This document shows, in pieces, positions 45,709 through 55,269 of a DNA stretch of 64,000 nt. The position numbers and the translations under genes are program-made. Below the pieces are notes generated by a model, which saw only the letters and a program-made list of their open reading frames with translations, did no database searches and was not told where the DNA came from. How positions within the stretch are numbered: the stretch's first letter is position 1; each line of letters begins with the position of its first letter. The stretch lies in assembly GCA_012026795.1 (NCBI GenBank), contig VEPM01000012.1, positions 58,903-122,902 on the forward strand, given 5' to 3'. Source of the stretch: Candidatus Methanoperedens sp. (GTDB taxonomy: Archaea > Halobacteriota > Methanosarcinia > Methanosarcinales > Methanoperedenaceae).

Positions 45709-46332
45709 ATGAACAAAAACAAAAACAATAAAGATACCGTCATTTACGAGGCACACGGCAACCTGTACCTGAATATAACAAATAGATGTACTGCTGATTG
45801 TATTTTTTGCCTGAAGCGCTACTCCGATGGGATATACGGTTATAATCTCCGTCTCTCGAAGGAACCCCCGCTTTCCGAAATAATAAAGCAGCTTTCCGAG
45901 CATGACCTCACAAAATATGATGAAGTAGTTTTCACGGGCTTTGGTGAACCTCTTGTGCGCCTGGATGATGTGCTTGAGATCACAAAATGGCTTACTACCC
46001 GTGGAATTTCGGTGAGGCTTGATACAAGCGGACATGCAAAACTCTTATATCCTGACAGGAATGTTGCAGGAGAATTAGCTGAATCAGGTATGAAAGTCAT
46101 ATCGCTCAGCCTGAATGCCCAGGATGCTAATACTTATAACCAATTATGCGATCCCAGGTACATAAAGGCATACGAGAAGATGCTTGAGTTTGCAAAAGAC
46201 ATTTCAAGTTCCAGGATTGAATTGAGATTCACAGTGGTTGATCTGCCAGTAGTGAATATTGAAAAATGCAAGAAAATCGCAGATGAGTATTGTGCGCAGT
46301 TCAAAGTACGACATTATGGTGGTTCTGTTTGA
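45709..46332 (+). CDS. TatD-associated type radical SAM protein
   Basis: A 207-residue short radical SAM protein with the [4Fe-4S] motif C27-x3-C31-x2-C34 (NRCTADCIFC) and GFGEPLVR for SAM binding. HGNLYLNITNRC is reminiscent of the family often linked to TatD nucleases. No tatD gene is nearby. Reaction unknown. Confidence 0.8.
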   Translation: MNKNKNNKDTVIYEAHGNLYLNITNRCTADCIFCLKRYSDGIYGYNLRLSKEPPLSEIIKQLSEHDLTKYDEVVFTGFGEPLVRLDDVLEITKWLTTRGISVRLDTSGHAKLLYPDRNVAGELAESGMKVISLSLNAQDANTYNQLCDPRYIKAYEKMLEFAKDISSSRIELRFTVVDLPVVNIEKCKKIADEYCAQFKVRHYGGSV

Positions 46333-46400
46333 ACTGTTATAACCACAAGGTATAATTATTATATTATTCATCTATTTGTGTTGACAGGAGATAGAATTTT

Positions 46401-46688
46401 CTGAAGAAGTTGCTCTGGTATCTGATCGCAGGAACACGTGGAGGACAAACCCGTGCATTAATGTTGAAACTGCTCATTGATAGGCCTTATAATGCAAATC
46501 AGCTAGCTGAAGCTATGAATATGGATTATAAGACCATAAGGCATCATCTTGATGTGCTTACCAAGAACGGTGTAATAACTATGGAAGGTGACAAATATGG
46601 CGCTATGTATTTCATCTCCAAAACAATGGAGGCTAATATAAATGAATTTAATCAGATTTGGGAAAAAATTGATAAACAAAGCCACTGA
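46401..46688 (+). CDS. ArsR-type winged-helix regulator
   Basis: About 95 residues. LRHHL-like recognition helix reads NMDYKTIRHHLDVLTKNGVI. The frame has no ATG or GTG near its start. A strong AGGAGAT sits 10 nt before CTG 46401 (giving a KKLLWYLIAGTRGG start) and 17 nt before TTG 46410. CTG initiation is therefore possible. It is followed by a small membrane protein gene; regulator/membrane pairs of this sort are common in methanogens. Confidence 0.8.
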   Translation: MKKLLWYLIAGTRGGQTRALMLKLLIDRPYNANQLAEAMNMDYKTIRHHLDVLTKNGVITMEGDKYGAMYFISKTMEANINEFNQIWEKIDKQSH

Positions 46689-46708
46689 AAATAACAGGAG
46701 GAAATTTT

Positions 46709-47026
46709 ATTCAGATTACTGAAATCGCTTATTATGTTTCGGCAGGAAATATCGTATTGCTTTTGGTGCTCCTGGTTTCATATATTCAGATATATAATAA
46801 GATCAAGTCTAACTTTACTCTGGGCCTTATGATATTTACGGTCGCATTATTATTACAGAGTTTTTCACGGGCGATCATGCTGCTTCTGATAATAAACAGC
46901 CCGCCTCCGGCACATGTATATCCCATAATAATAAACCTGCTGGGCTATAACCCCATATATGTCGTGATCCCGGATATCCTTGAGTTTGTGGCTCTAAGCA
47001 TATTGCTATATTTCACCCGGGAATAG
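46709..47026 (+). CDS. Three-helix membrane protein with apparent ATT start
   Basis: About 105 residues with hydrophobic segments near 12-27, 38-55 and 85-102. A textbook AGGAGGAAATTTT precedes ATT 46709, in frame with the whole membrane protein. The first conventional start is TTG 46757, which would cut into helix 1. ATT initiation is thus the better fit. It likely senses or responds together with the ArsR protein upstream. Function unknown. Confidence 0.6.
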   Translation: MQITEIAYYVSAGNIVLLLVLLVSYIQIYNKIKSNFTLGLMIFTVALLLQSFSRAIMLLLIINSPPPAHVYPIIINLLGYNPIYVVIPDILEFVALSILLYFTRE

Positions 47027-47044
47027 GAAAATCACAGGTGACAG

Positions 47045-47875
47045 ATGCGTTTATCCTGCTCATCTCTCTTTCTCTGGGAATATCCTGTATATGATATCAT
47101 GGATATCCTGCAAAAAGCAGGCATTAATAGCGTTGAATTCTGGGCAGAAACACCTCTTTTCTGGATGGACCGGAATAACGAAACCACTGTTGCGCGGTTG
47201 ATACAGGCAATTTCCACCATGCCACAGGGCTGTACTTTACACGCGCCTGTCATGGATCTAAATCCTTCTTCTTATAATGATCTTGTCTATGAGGCGACAC
47301 TCAAGGAAACGTTGTGGTCTATTGAGCTTGCCAGTATTCTTAAGGCCCGGGTTGTTACTATACACCCCGGCAAAAGAACAGCACGCCGCAAACCCACAAA
47401 CGAGGACTGGGAGAAATTCATGAAGTATCTTGAAATTTCCTTTAAAAAGGCGAAAAGTAGCGGTGTAAATCTTTCACTTGAAAATAGCATGCCTGGTGTT
47501 CAATCGATGTGTTCCGGTCCTGAGGAAATGAAAGAAGTGCTGGATCAATTCCCAGGCCTGTTTTTCACATTCGATGTAGTCCATGCATATTTAAATTCGC
47601 CCCGGACGCCCATATCTTTCATAAACGAGCTTGGCGGTAAGATCATAAATGTTCATATCGGGGCACCCCACAATGGAAAGCCCCATTTTCCATCACATCA
47701 CCAGAAGAAAATGGATATTATATTACAGCGCTTGCGAGATTCAGGATATAAAGGCGATCTTACTATTGAAATCGATGATAAGGTCTACCCAGGACAATTA
47801 ACGAGAGAAGGAAAAATTAATGAATTGATAGGTGAAAGAGAATACCTGGAGTCGATATTTGATGGCATGGATTAA
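47045..47875 (+). CDS. Sugar phosphate isomerase/epimerase-like TIM-barrel protein
   Basis: A 276-residue protein of the AP-endonuclease-2/xylose-isomerase-like TIM barrel superfamily. Metal-ligand motifs are visible: SLENSM (Glu), FTFDVVHAY (Asp, His), NVHIGAPHNGKPHF (His), and DLTIEIDD (Glu). Substrate is not predictable. Close to the regulator and membrane genes, but with its own start. Confidence 0.82.
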   Translation: MRLSCSSLFLWEYPVYDIMDILQKAGINSVEFWAETPLFWMDRNNETTVARLIQAISTMPQGCTLHAPVMDLNPSSYNDLVYEATLKETLWSIELASILKARVVTIHPGKRTARRKPTNEDWEKFMKYLEISFKKAKSSGVNLSLENSMPGVQSMCSGPEEMKEVLDQFPGLFFTFDVVHAYLNSPRTPISFINELGGKIINVHIGAPHNGKPHFPSHHQKKMDIILQRLRDSGYKGDLTIEIDDKVYPGQLTREGKINELIGEREYLESIFDGMD

Positions 47876-47877
47876 AA

Positions 47878-48771
47878 TTATCCGGTTTTTCTCCGGAATA
47901 TCCCTGTTATAATTAATGAAATAATTGCTACTATAATTGTAAACCCTGTTATGGATTTTTCCGCTTCCTCCATTTTCAGTGGTGGCTGTGGAGGGATAGG
48001 CTCAGACTTTACTGAAAAGGCTTTTGGCTGGGGAAAATTATCTTTCGCATTTTTAGCGCCTAATTTAATAACATACTCCCCGCTGCCTTGAAAATCATTC
48101 CAGTAATTTCCCATTTTGTCCAGATCCCATGAATTCAGGCCGCTATTATCATAAGCCTGGTCTTTATTATCTATGAGATTATTCTGGTATATGATATTTG
48201 TTTTTGAAGAATATGCATAAACTCCGATTTTATTGCCCTTTATATTATTATTGAAAATCTTATTATCATTTGAAGCATATAAATTAATACCATATCCTGA
48301 GTTTGATTCGATAGTATTCCCTGAAATGATGTTGTTACTGCTTCCCTGATATATGGAAATACCCACTGAATTACCAGTGATGATCAGGTTTGAAACAGTA
48401 TTTCCACTCCCTTTATAAATCGCAACCCCGGCATCTTCCTGTCCCCCACCACCGCTGTTCTTTATTGTAAATCCGGTTATTACTATGTTGTTTACTTCAT
48501 CTATCCTGATCCCGCTACTGGTTTTTCTGCCTTCAATAATAGTTTTTTCCCTGTTTTTTCCTGTTATTGAAATTCCATTTGTTTTGATAAGAGGATTTTC
48601 ATTGTATATGCCCTCGTCTACAAGAATCGTATCGCCTGTTTTTGCAGCATCGATAGCTGATTGAATAGTTGTATAGGTCTTACCCTGTCCGACCTGAAGA
48701 GTTGCTGCTGTTGCATAACTGGTGATTAATAATACGAGACAAATAAAAAGACAAACTTTTTTTAATACCAT
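47878..48771 (-). CDS. Secreted right-handed beta-helix (NosD-like) protein
   Basis: A 297-residue protein with a signal peptide (to about 22), an N-terminal TIQSAIDAAKTGDTILVDEG element and repeated NxIxxNxI-type rungs (NNIISGNTIESNSGYGINLY). It ends with a C-terminal membrane helix and basic tail (RRKTG). These are surface-exposed pectate-lyase-like solenoids, often in S-layer-associated archaeal proteins. Ligand unknown. Start ATG follows GGTGAAATT. Confidence 0.85.
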   Translation of the reverse strand: MVLKKVCLFICLVLLITSYATAATLQVGQGKTYTTIQSAIDAAKTGDTILVDEGIYNENPLIKTNGISITGKNREKTIIEGRKTSSGIRIDEVNNIVITGFTIKNSGGGGQEDAGVAIYKGSGNTVSNLIITGNSVGISIYQGSSNNIISGNTIESNSGYGINLYASNDNKIFNNNIKGNKIGVYAYSSKTNIIYQNNLIDNKDQAYDNSGLNSWDLDKMGNYWNDFQGSGEYVIKLGAKNAKDNFPQPKAFSVKSEPIPPQPPLKMEEAEKSITGFTIIVAIISLIITGIFRRKTG

Positions 48772-48828
48772 AATTTCACCGGTATGGTATCGTCTTATAA
48801 CTTTAAAAAGATTATGAATTAATGCAAG

Positions 48829-49764
48829 TTATTTAGTTGCATTAACTCTTACATTGATTGTCTGGATTCTTGGCTCCCCACGCATCGGTTTGAAATATAA
48901 TCCAAGCCTGTATTCTCCTGTAGTGTTAAAAATATAACTATTTCTTGCCCTGAGAACCATATCCGGGATTTTCTTATCCATTTCAACAATTGTATAGTCG
49001 GAATCCATCTTATTAATCCACAGAACCATATCTCCCGGTTCTATATTCAGATTATCGGGGAAGTATTTGTCATCTTTAACAAATGTTGTAAAGTTCTTTC
49101 CAGTAGGTGTTGCTACAACAACAGGCTCAGGTGTGGGGGCAGGAGTCGGCGTTTGTGTCTCGATGATCTCTGGAGCAGGAGTATTTGTCGGAGTTGGTGT
49201 TGGTGATGGGCTGGGTGTCGGAACCGGGGTAAATTCCCTTACATCCCCGGGATAAAGTGTTATCGGAATTACCCTTGCTTCGATCTTTTGCCCATTAACT
49301 ATTAGAGTTATAGTTATATCATAAGTACCTGCAAGGCTTCTTCCTTCCATCTCTTTGATTGTATGGAATTTTGCACTGATCGATTTTACTGTTCCGGGTT
49401 CAATCTCTGTTCCAAATTCTATCGGGTCAATAAACCTTGTTTTCTTTTCCTCGCTCATTGTTTTTAAATAAAGATTCGCAAGAGAATCATCAAGAGTCTT
49501 AAGCCTGGCTTTTATTTCTATGGTCTCATTTGTGATTTTTTCAGAGCCTGTATTAGCAATAAATAATTGGGCTATTACAGCTTCTCCTGCCCTCACGTCA
49601 TCTCTATCAAACTTTATATCAACTATATTCGCATTGAGGTCTGGATTGGCCCTATCGAATTTTTGTATCTCGACAGGTGTTCCTTTCGTAGCACCCTCAC
49701 CTGTACAACCGGATAACGCTGTGGCTATTAGGATTATTAGTATAATGGAAAGATATTTGTTCAT
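48829..49764 (-). CDS. Lipoprotein with CARDB-like domain, Pro/Thr linker and cupredoxin-like domain
   Basis: About 311 residues. A lipobox ATALSGC is followed by an Ig-like CARDB region (about 25-175). A Thr/Pro-rich linker (about 180-225) made of TPTP repeats comes next, then a beta-rich C-terminal domain (YFPDNLNIEPGDMVLWINKMDSDYTIV) resembling cupredoxin or other surface-sensing folds. Classic copper ligands are not evident. ATG 49764 gives a normal-length signal; ATG 49791 would lengthen it. Confidence 0.72.
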   Translation of the reverse strand: MNKYLSIILIILIATALSGCTGEGATKGTPVEIQKFDRANPDLNANIVDIKFDRDDVRAGEAVIAQLFIANTGSEKITNETIEIKARLKTLDDSLANLYLKTMSEEKKTRFIDPIEFGTEIEPGTVKSISAKFHTIKEMEGRSLAGTYDITITLIVNGQKIEARVIPITLYPGDVREFTPVPTPSPSPTPTPTNTPAPEIIETQTPTPAPTPEPVVVATPTGKNFTTFVKDDKYFPDNLNIEPGDMVLWINKMDSDYTIVEMDKKIPDMVLRARNSYIFNTTGEYRLGLYFKPMRGEPRIQTINVRVNATK

Positions 49765-49894
49765 TGTTACCATTATAGAATTTGCATTCATTGCTTAAAA
49801 AGTTTTCTCATTATAATAATGATCACGATATCGTATAATAACCTGTTGATGTTTTTACAAATAATTTTATACCAATACAGTTAATTCTATCCTG

Positions 49895-50377
49895 ATGAGC
49901 AGATCAGTAATGTTATTACTATTTTTAATAGTATTAATAATCATTCCTGTAAATGCCGAAACAACACAATGGTACACTTATGAGAAAGGTATGGATGCTG
50001 CAAGTTCAATGGAAAAACCCGTAATTCTTGATTTTTATGCAGATTGGTGCAGCCCGTGCATAGAAATGGAAAAGAGCACGTATCCTGACCCGCGTGTTGT
50101 TTCGGAACTGAAGGATTTTGTTGCTATAAAAGTAAATACGCAGATAAGGATCGATATCGAAAATAAATATAATATAGCATATTATCCTACAATCGTATTT
50201 CTTGATCCGAAGGGCAGTGAGATCTCACGGCATGTCGGATATCTCGGGCCTGAAGATATGGTGCAGACTATAAAGGAATCACGCGGTAAATTACCAAAGG
50301 AAGCACCGGGATTCCAGGCATTATACTTGCTATTAGCGGTCTCATTGTTGATCATAAAAAGAAGAATCACCGGATGA
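49895..50377 (+). CDS. Exported thioredoxin-like protein with PGF-CTERM-type anchor
   Basis: A 160-residue protein with a signal peptide (to about 21) and a thioredoxin fold with the redox motif WCSPC (about 51-55) and cis-Pro in YYPTIVF. A C-terminal APGF segment, hydrophobic helix and RR tail fit the PGF-CTERM signal recognised by archaeosortase. It would act as an extracytoplasmic disulfide reductase or cytochrome c maturation helper, which fits the cytochromes in this window. Confidence 0.85.
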   Translation: MSRSVMLLLFLIVLIIIPVNAETTQWYTYEKGMDAASSMEKPVILDFYADWCSPCIEMEKSTYPDPRVVSELKDFVAIKVNTQIRIDIENKYNIAYYPTIVFLDPKGSEISRHVGYLGPEDMVQTIKESRGKLPKEAPGFQALYLLLAVSLLIIKRRITG

Positions 50378-50385
50378 ATTAAGAG

Positions 50386-51552
50386 TCATCGGGTGAATTT
50401 TTTAATATTTTTCAGCATATTATCAACCAGCGAGGGAACATCTATAAGTTTCTCAGCTTCTATGACTTCTTTTGGTTTAGATGCTGTTGATGGATATTCC
50501 GGGACTGCCATGCAGCATGTCGCAGGTTTTGTTGAGGGCTCTAATGTGCCGATATTTCTTGCCATATTGGTTATCTCAAGCTTATCAAGCCCGATAAGGG
50601 GATGATAGATCGGGTATTCCATGCCATACATCTCTGCGAGCATATTTTCCGATGTCTGGGAAGCCACCTGGCCAAGCGATGAACCCGTAATTATCCCATG
50701 CGCATCTTCCATTTTCAGTACCTCGCCAGCGATCCTGTACATCATGCGCCTGCATAATACGCAATTGAGCCTGTTATTGCAATTACTCAGGAATGCCAGG
50801 AGATTTTCACCATGCGGCGCTTCGTAAATTGTAAGTTTCTTATGCGGCGACCATTTCTGCAGCACATCAATGCAGCTCATTGCTCTCTCGCGTGTACTCT
50901 CATCGGAAAACGGATCGTTATTCAAATACAGGGGTATTATATCGCAACCCCGTTTCATCATCAGCCATGCGGCAACAGGTGAATCAATACCTCCTGAAAC
51001 AAGAGCCACCATCTTTCCCTGGGTTCCAAGCGGCAGGCCTCCCACGCCTTTAACCGATCCCGTGAACACATAACCTTTTTCCTGTCTTAATTCTATAAAA
51101 ATTTCAACATCAGGATTCTCAAGGTCAACAGTAACGTTACCGTTCATTTCGTCAAATACGGCGTCACCACAGGCAATACCTATATGCCTGGATGTAAAAT
51201 CATGATTTCCTGCCCTCCGGGCCCTGATTGCAAATGATTGGCCTTCTTTTAGAACATCATTAGCGATTTCTGCGCATGATCCTGCAGCGGATGAAAGTGT
51301 AGCCTCGCACGTATAAGCAGGGCTGACTGAAACAACACCAAAGACTTTTGAAGCGCTTTTTATGGCATTCGGGTCATCGGAATGTATGAAGATCCGCCCC
51401 ATTTCACGCGTTATATTGGAAAAATTGCAGCCTTCTGATTTGAGCATTGATTTTAAATTCCTGACCAGTATCTGCTCAAATCTTGTCCGGACATTCTTGC
51501 TCTTCAGGGCAAGTTCATCGTACCTGACTATGATTACATCAGTATTTTTCAA
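50386..51552 (-). CDS. thiI: tRNA 4-thiouridine synthetase ThiI
   Basis: A 388-residue protein with an N-terminal THUMP domain and a PP-loop ATPase domain (SGGIDSPVAAW). It transfers sulfur to U8 of tRNA and may contribute to thiazole synthesis. No C-terminal rhodanese domain is present, as usual in archaea. The TTG at 51552 is selected because AAAGGTGAAAATATT precedes it. A longer frame up to 51639 overlaps an AT-rich region without conserved sequence. Confidence 0.93.
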   Translation of the reverse strand: MKNTDVIIVRYDELALKSKNVRTRFEQILVRNLKSMLKSEGCNFSNITREMGRIFIHSDDPNAIKSASKVFGVVSVSPAYTCEATLSSAAGSCAEIANDVLKEGQSFAIRARRAGNHDFTSRHIGIACGDAVFDEMNGNVTVDLENPDVEIFIELRQEKGYVFTGSVKGVGGLPLGTQGKMVALVSGGIDSPVAAWLMMKRGCDIIPLYLNNDPFSDESTRERAMSCIDVLQKWSPHKKLTIYEAPHGENLLAFLSNCNNRLNCVLCRRMMYRIAGEVLKMEDAHGIITGSSLGQVASQTSENMLAEMYGMEYPIYHPLIGLDKLEITNMARNIGTLEPSTKPATCCMAVPEYPSTASKPKEVIEAEKLIDVPSLVDNMLKNIKKFTR

Positions 51553-51742
51553 AATATTTTCACCTTTTTTATCAGATTCCAGAATATGGACTGAGGTGGA
51601 TATAAGGATATAAGTTAAAAAGTTAAAAACCTTCAGCAATCATTAATTATGATGAATTTTTGGAATTTAAATGTTTCCGACCGATGATTATATATATTGA
51701 TATCTTAAATATCTTTTATTAAAGAACAATGGGGGTTAGGTT

Positions 51743-51916
51743 ATGACTAAATGCATTATGAAAAAATGCCCATGCAGAACGTGGATAAACTGTTCGTATT
51801 ACAACTCGATACGATATCGGTCTTCACATTCGGTTAGTAAAACTGAAGTGCGTGACTGGTATAAAATCCATTTCAGGATAGAATACGAAGCCCCTGATTC
51901 CTATTGTAATGGCTAG
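51743..51916 (+). CDS. Small Cys-rich protein (57 aa)
   Basis: ATG 51743 with GGGGGTTAGG upstream opens a 57-residue frame. Cysteines stand at 4, 9, 11, 17 and 55 (TKCIMKKCPCRTWINCSYY...SYCNG). It ends one base into the GTG alternative start of the next small gene. Probably a metal- or Fe-S-binding miniprotein; no family recognised. It resembles in type, but not in sequence, the 42-aa Cys-rich frame at 2531. Confidence 0.55.
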   Translation: MTKCIMKKCPCRTWINCSYYNSIRYRSSHSVSKTEVRDWYKIHFRIEYEAPDSYCNG

Positions 51917-51927
51917 TGGGGGAATAT

Positions 51928-52134
51928 ATGATCAATAAACAAACGGGGGAAATTGAAATAATGCCAGAGGCGAACCTGGCAATAGAAGTATGTAAGAAAG
52001 GAACACCGGAACGTAATGCAATCATGCTTTGCCTGCAAATCGACTATGCCTTCATATATCAGGGTCTGCCAATGCCGGGGGAAATGTTCAGGCACCTGAC
52101 AACGTGCCAGAGTGCAGGGATTGTAAGGTTGTGA
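51928..52134 (+). CDS. Small unknown protein (68 aa)
   Basis: A 68-residue frame with TGGGGGAAT ribosome-binding site before ATG 51928, eleven bases after the preceding stop. The product has three Cys (VCKKG, MLCLQ, TTCQSAG). It forms a two-gene unit with the Cys-rich protein before it. A GTG at 51916 could add four residues. Unknown function. Confidence 0.5.
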   Translation: MINKQTGEIEIMPEANLAIEVCKKGTPERNAIMLCLQIDYAFIYQGLPMPGEMFRHLTTCQSAGIVRL

Positions 52135-52295
52135 TTGCAAGGTCATAGTCAAAAATATCGAACTGGTTAGAGATTATGAGATCCAAAAACTTTAATATTT
52201 TTAGTCAATAGCCAGCGCATAACGTCACACTAATTTCACACTAATTTCACACCTCCCTATATATACAATCCAACATATGTTAAAAATGAAAGCTT

Positions 52296-52658
52296 ATGCT
52301 TACGTTAAAGATCCCTGTATTGATCCTTACAATATTATTCGCTCTTATAGGTGTTTATCTTGCAGCCAGGATCTATATAGCCCAGAGGAGGATCGATCCT
52401 GCCACCCTCAGGGCACGTGCTTTTCTTAATGAGTCTTTTCTCAAGGGAAGCTGGAAATTGATCCTTATGTCATTGATCCTTTTCATAATCCGTGCCATTG
52501 TGGAACTGGAAGAATTACTAGAGGGAGTAATGGATGAAAAGAGTGCTGAGGTGCTCGATGAGATAATAGTCCTGGGGATACTTATATGCCTTATCTTATT
52601 ATTATATAAATGGTTAAAACTCATGAATCCACCAAAACTGGATCTGCATGGTAAATAG
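52296..52658 (+). CDS. Three-helix membrane protein, unknown
   Basis: A 120-residue protein with hydrophobic helices at about 3-24, 53-69 and 85-107, and a charged loop (EELLEGVMDEKSAEVLDE) between the second and third. The gap before it contains CACACTAATTT direct repeats (about 52227-52250). Function unknown. Confidence 0.65.
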   Translation: MLTLKIPVLILTILFALIGVYLAARIYIAQRRIDPATLRARAFLNESFLKGSWKLILMSLILFIIRAIVELEELLEGVMDEKSAEVLDEIIVLGILICLILLLYKWLKLMNPPKLDLHGK

Positions 52659-52761
52659 GTGGTTTGACATTCTGAAAGATGGATTGGATACCGGGAAAAG
52701 GATGTCAATACTTTCACGTTGCTTTAGAAATCTTATTTAACTAACAAGTGGTATATATATT

Positions 52762-53172
52762 ATGAAAACTGTTTATCTTGCAGCCCCACTTTTTTCTGAA
52801 GCTGAGTGTGATTTTAACCGCAAGCTCAGGGATGAGTTAATAAGCGCCGGCTTTAATGTGTTCCTGCCGCAAGAGGATTCCAACAATGTAAAAGGTATGT
52901 TGGACCGGCAGAAAATAATTTTCAATAAGAACCTGAAGGGGATTGAGAATTCGGATATAATCGTTGCAGTTATAGATGGAGCTGATGTTGATTCGGGAAC
53001 AGCATGGGAAATAGGTTTTGCTTTTGCAAAAGCTAAACCCGTTCTTGGCCTCAGGACTGATTTCAGGACGCTGGGCATCGAGGGAACTGTGAATCTCATG
53101 ATAGAGCAGTCTGTGGTTCTTTGCATGAGTGTCCCGGAGTTATTAAATCATTTGAAATCGAGATTCAGATAA
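52762..53172 (+). CDS. Nucleoside 2-deoxyribosyltransferase family protein
   Basis: A 136-residue enzyme of the NDT family, recognised from VYLAAPLFSEAE at the N terminus and the active-site DSGTAWEIGFAFA segment. It transfers or hydrolyses 2-deoxyribosyl groups in nucleoside salvage. The following gene begins immediately at the stop codon, suggesting co-translation. Confidence 0.85.
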   Translation: MKTVYLAAPLFSEAECDFNRKLRDELISAGFNVFLPQEDSNNVKGMLDRQKIIFNKNLKGIENSDIIVAVIDGADVDSGTAWEIGFAFAKAKPVLGLRTDFRTLGIEGTVNLMIEQSVVLCMSVPELLNHLKSRFR

Positions 53173-53580
53173 ATGGACGAATATCATTTAATAAAGCAAT
53201 TTTCCAAACCCCGGGAAGGGGAATTTGTTCCTGTTACTTTCATTGAGTTTAAACGAAAGCTCGTTGGCTGGTCGCCAGAATTAAAAAGAAGTGTCTATAT
53301 CGAAAGCGAAGAGGAAAAAGCAAAGCTAAAAAGGGTGAGAGAGGTAAATTTGATGATCGCTATCAATCATTTATCCGGGAAATTATCCTCCATCGAGCTT
53401 AATGATGAGGAAAAAGCACAGTTTGAAGAAGTATATAATTTATTCCTTAAAAAAGGGGGTCAATTGTTGTATACCCGGAAAAAAATTTGCACAAAATTCA
53501 TTGCCTTTTTTGAGTTAAATGAACCAGAAGAAAAATTAAGGGACGTACCTGAGAAAAATCTGTTATCTGATATGTTATAG
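53173..53580 (+). CDS. Unknown soluble protein (135 aa) coupled to the NDT gene
   Basis: A charged alpha-helical protein with no recognised family. The start abuts the NDT stop, indicating a common transcript. Lys-rich segments (VGWSPELKRSVYIESEEEKAKLKRV) dominate. It ends near the mch stop on the opposite strand. Confidence 0.6.
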   Translation: MDEYHLIKQFSKPREGEFVPVTFIEFKRKLVGWSPELKRSVYIESEEEKAKLKRVREVNLMIAINHLSGKLSSIELNDEEKAQFEEVYNLFLKKGGQLLYTRKKICTKFIAFFELNEPEEKLRDVPEKNLLSDML

Positions 53581-53581
53581 T

Positions 53582-54541
53582 TTATATTCCGCTTATACCG
53601 TAAGACTCCAGGATAACTTCACTATTCAGGTGGCCGGCATGGTATGTCTTACCCGTCTCCAGGTCATTTACTGAAATTTCAGCCGGAGCGAACACATTTG
53701 CATCAATCTTGAAGAAATCATATCCAGCATCCTTGAAAGTCTTGTAGAATGGTTTGCCGTAATCTTTTGAGGTACTGGACGGCACCATTTTGAATTTATC
53801 CTCCTCAAATCCCTTGACCGTCAGGAACACAGAACCATAATATATCACACTGTCATTGGTGCTTCCCATTGCCTTCAGGTCGTCTTTGACCACTGGCGCG
53901 ATAGGTGCGCATCCTGTGCCTGTTATTATCTTTTTGGTATCATATCCCAGCTCATTAAGCTTGAATATAGCTGTCTCAACAACCCGTCCTGAAACCTGTA
54001 CTGAACCAACAATGCTTGCTGTTGGCGCAACTAATGCGATCACATTTTCAGACTCAACATGGCATGCCTCCGCTATTGTGTCAATTACTTTTTCATCAGG
54101 AAGCTGGTTTGATTCAAGAGCGATAACAGCATACTCATAATCATCTTCATATTTTATCCGCTCATAGGTTTTCTTGGGTTTTAACGCAAGAGCTCTTGCA
54201 GGGCCTGAACCCATGGCGAAATATTTATCCACACTTATCCTCCACCCTGCTTTTTGTGCTCCGAGGCATGACATCGCAGGATGATCGGTTGTAACATCTA
54301 TGAAAGCAAGCGGTATATCGCTTATTTTATGTACGGATACCGAACAACCCCCGAATCCCCCCATACAGATTTCAGTGAACAAAAGACCGGCTTCATACCC
54401 CCCGGGTACGTTTATTCCGCAATCTATTACTTTGCCGCCGTTTTTCAGTTCCAGGGCTTTGATTTTTAACTCCTCTGACCAATCCATCATTTCTTCTGCA
54501 ATTTCCATTGCTTTTTCATTGACACTTAGCAAAAAATTCAC
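53582..54541 (-). CDS. mch: Methenyl-tetrahydromethanopterin cyclohydrolase
   Basis: A 319-residue enzyme that interconverts methenyl-H4MPT and formyl-H4MPT in the C1 pathway of methanogens and their reverse-acting ANME relatives. Characteristic segments are [58 protein letters not shown] and [15 protein letters not shown]. Length is standard. It is the strongest metabolic marker in the window. Confidence 0.97.
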   Translation of the reverse strand: MNFLLSVNEKAMEIAEEMMDWSEELKIKALELKNGGKVIDCGINVPGGYEAGLLFTEICMGGFGGCSVSVHKISDIPLAFIDVTTDHPAMSCLGAQKAGWRISVDKYFAMGSGPARALALKPKKTYERIKYEDDYEYAVIALESNQLPDEKVIDTIAEACHVESENVIALVAPTASIVGSVQVSGRVVETAIFKLNELGYDTKKIITGTGCAPIAPVVKDDLKAMGSTNDSVIYYGSVFLTVKGFEEDKFKMVPSSTSKDYGKPFYKTFKDAGYDFFKIDANVFAPAEISVNDLETGKTYHAGHLNSEVILESYGISGI

Positions 54542-54662
54542 CGCCTAATAGTACACATAGTTAGTAGGAAAAGCAAGCTTATAAGGTTTTTGAATTATTA
54601 TTTTTTTAAGGGCAATTATGATAACAATTGTTAACATCGATCTTCCGGATTATCTTTTTTGT

Positions 54663-55223
54663 CTAAAATCCTGCTATAAACAGTATCCCGAACAGGATAA
54701 ACAACGCGCCTGCGCCCAGCTTTATTTTTGATAGCGGCACAATTTCACATAGTTTTTGGCCAGCAAGTATCCCCAGAAGGCTTATTGCCGCAAGCGCAAG
54801 AACTGCGCCTGTAAAGACAAGATATGGTGAATTGTATTTTGCTGAAAGTGTGATCGCCGAAAGTTGTGTTTTATCCCCCATCTCAGCAAGAGCTATCATG
54901 CTGAAAGTTGAAATAAACGGGTTGAGCACCGGAGAATTATTGTTTTCTTCATTATCTTCTTTAGATCTTAGCATCATTATCCCGAATACAATGAACATGA
55001 GGCCGGCTATTATTTTGATAATATTTTCCGGGATCAATCGCAATAGTCCTTCCCCGACAAGAACACCCAGCCCGGTTACAAGAATAAAAGCAAGTACGAC
55101 GCCTGCGAAGACCTTCTTTCTATCATATCTTGCAGATAATGCTATCACTGTGAGCTGTGTTTTATCGCCAAGCTCGGCAAGGGCAATAAGGCCAAATGTT
55201 GTTAAAAGGGGAGTTATGTCCAT
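54663..55223 (-). CDS. GDT1/TMEM165 (UPF0016) family cation transporter
   Basis: A 186-residue six-helix protein with two inverted repeats, each carrying the E-x-G-D-K-T/S motif: ELGDKTQLTVIAL and EMGDKTQLSAITL. The family moves Ca or Mn. It is transcribed divergently from no close partner; GAGATAAT precedes its ATG. Confidence 0.9.
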   Translation of the reverse strand: MDITPLLTTFGLIALAELGDKTQLTVIALSARYDRKKVFAGVVLAFILVTGLGVLVGEGLLRLIPENIIKIIAGLMFIVFGIMMLRSKEDNEENNNSPVLNPFISTFSMIALAEMGDKTQLSAITLSAKYNSPYLVFTGAVLALAAISLLGILAGQKLCEIVPLSKIKLGAGALFILFGILFIAGF

Positions 55224-55269
55224 AATTATCTCTTATATAAGTTTCATATAGCTTTTGATCATTTGTTAG

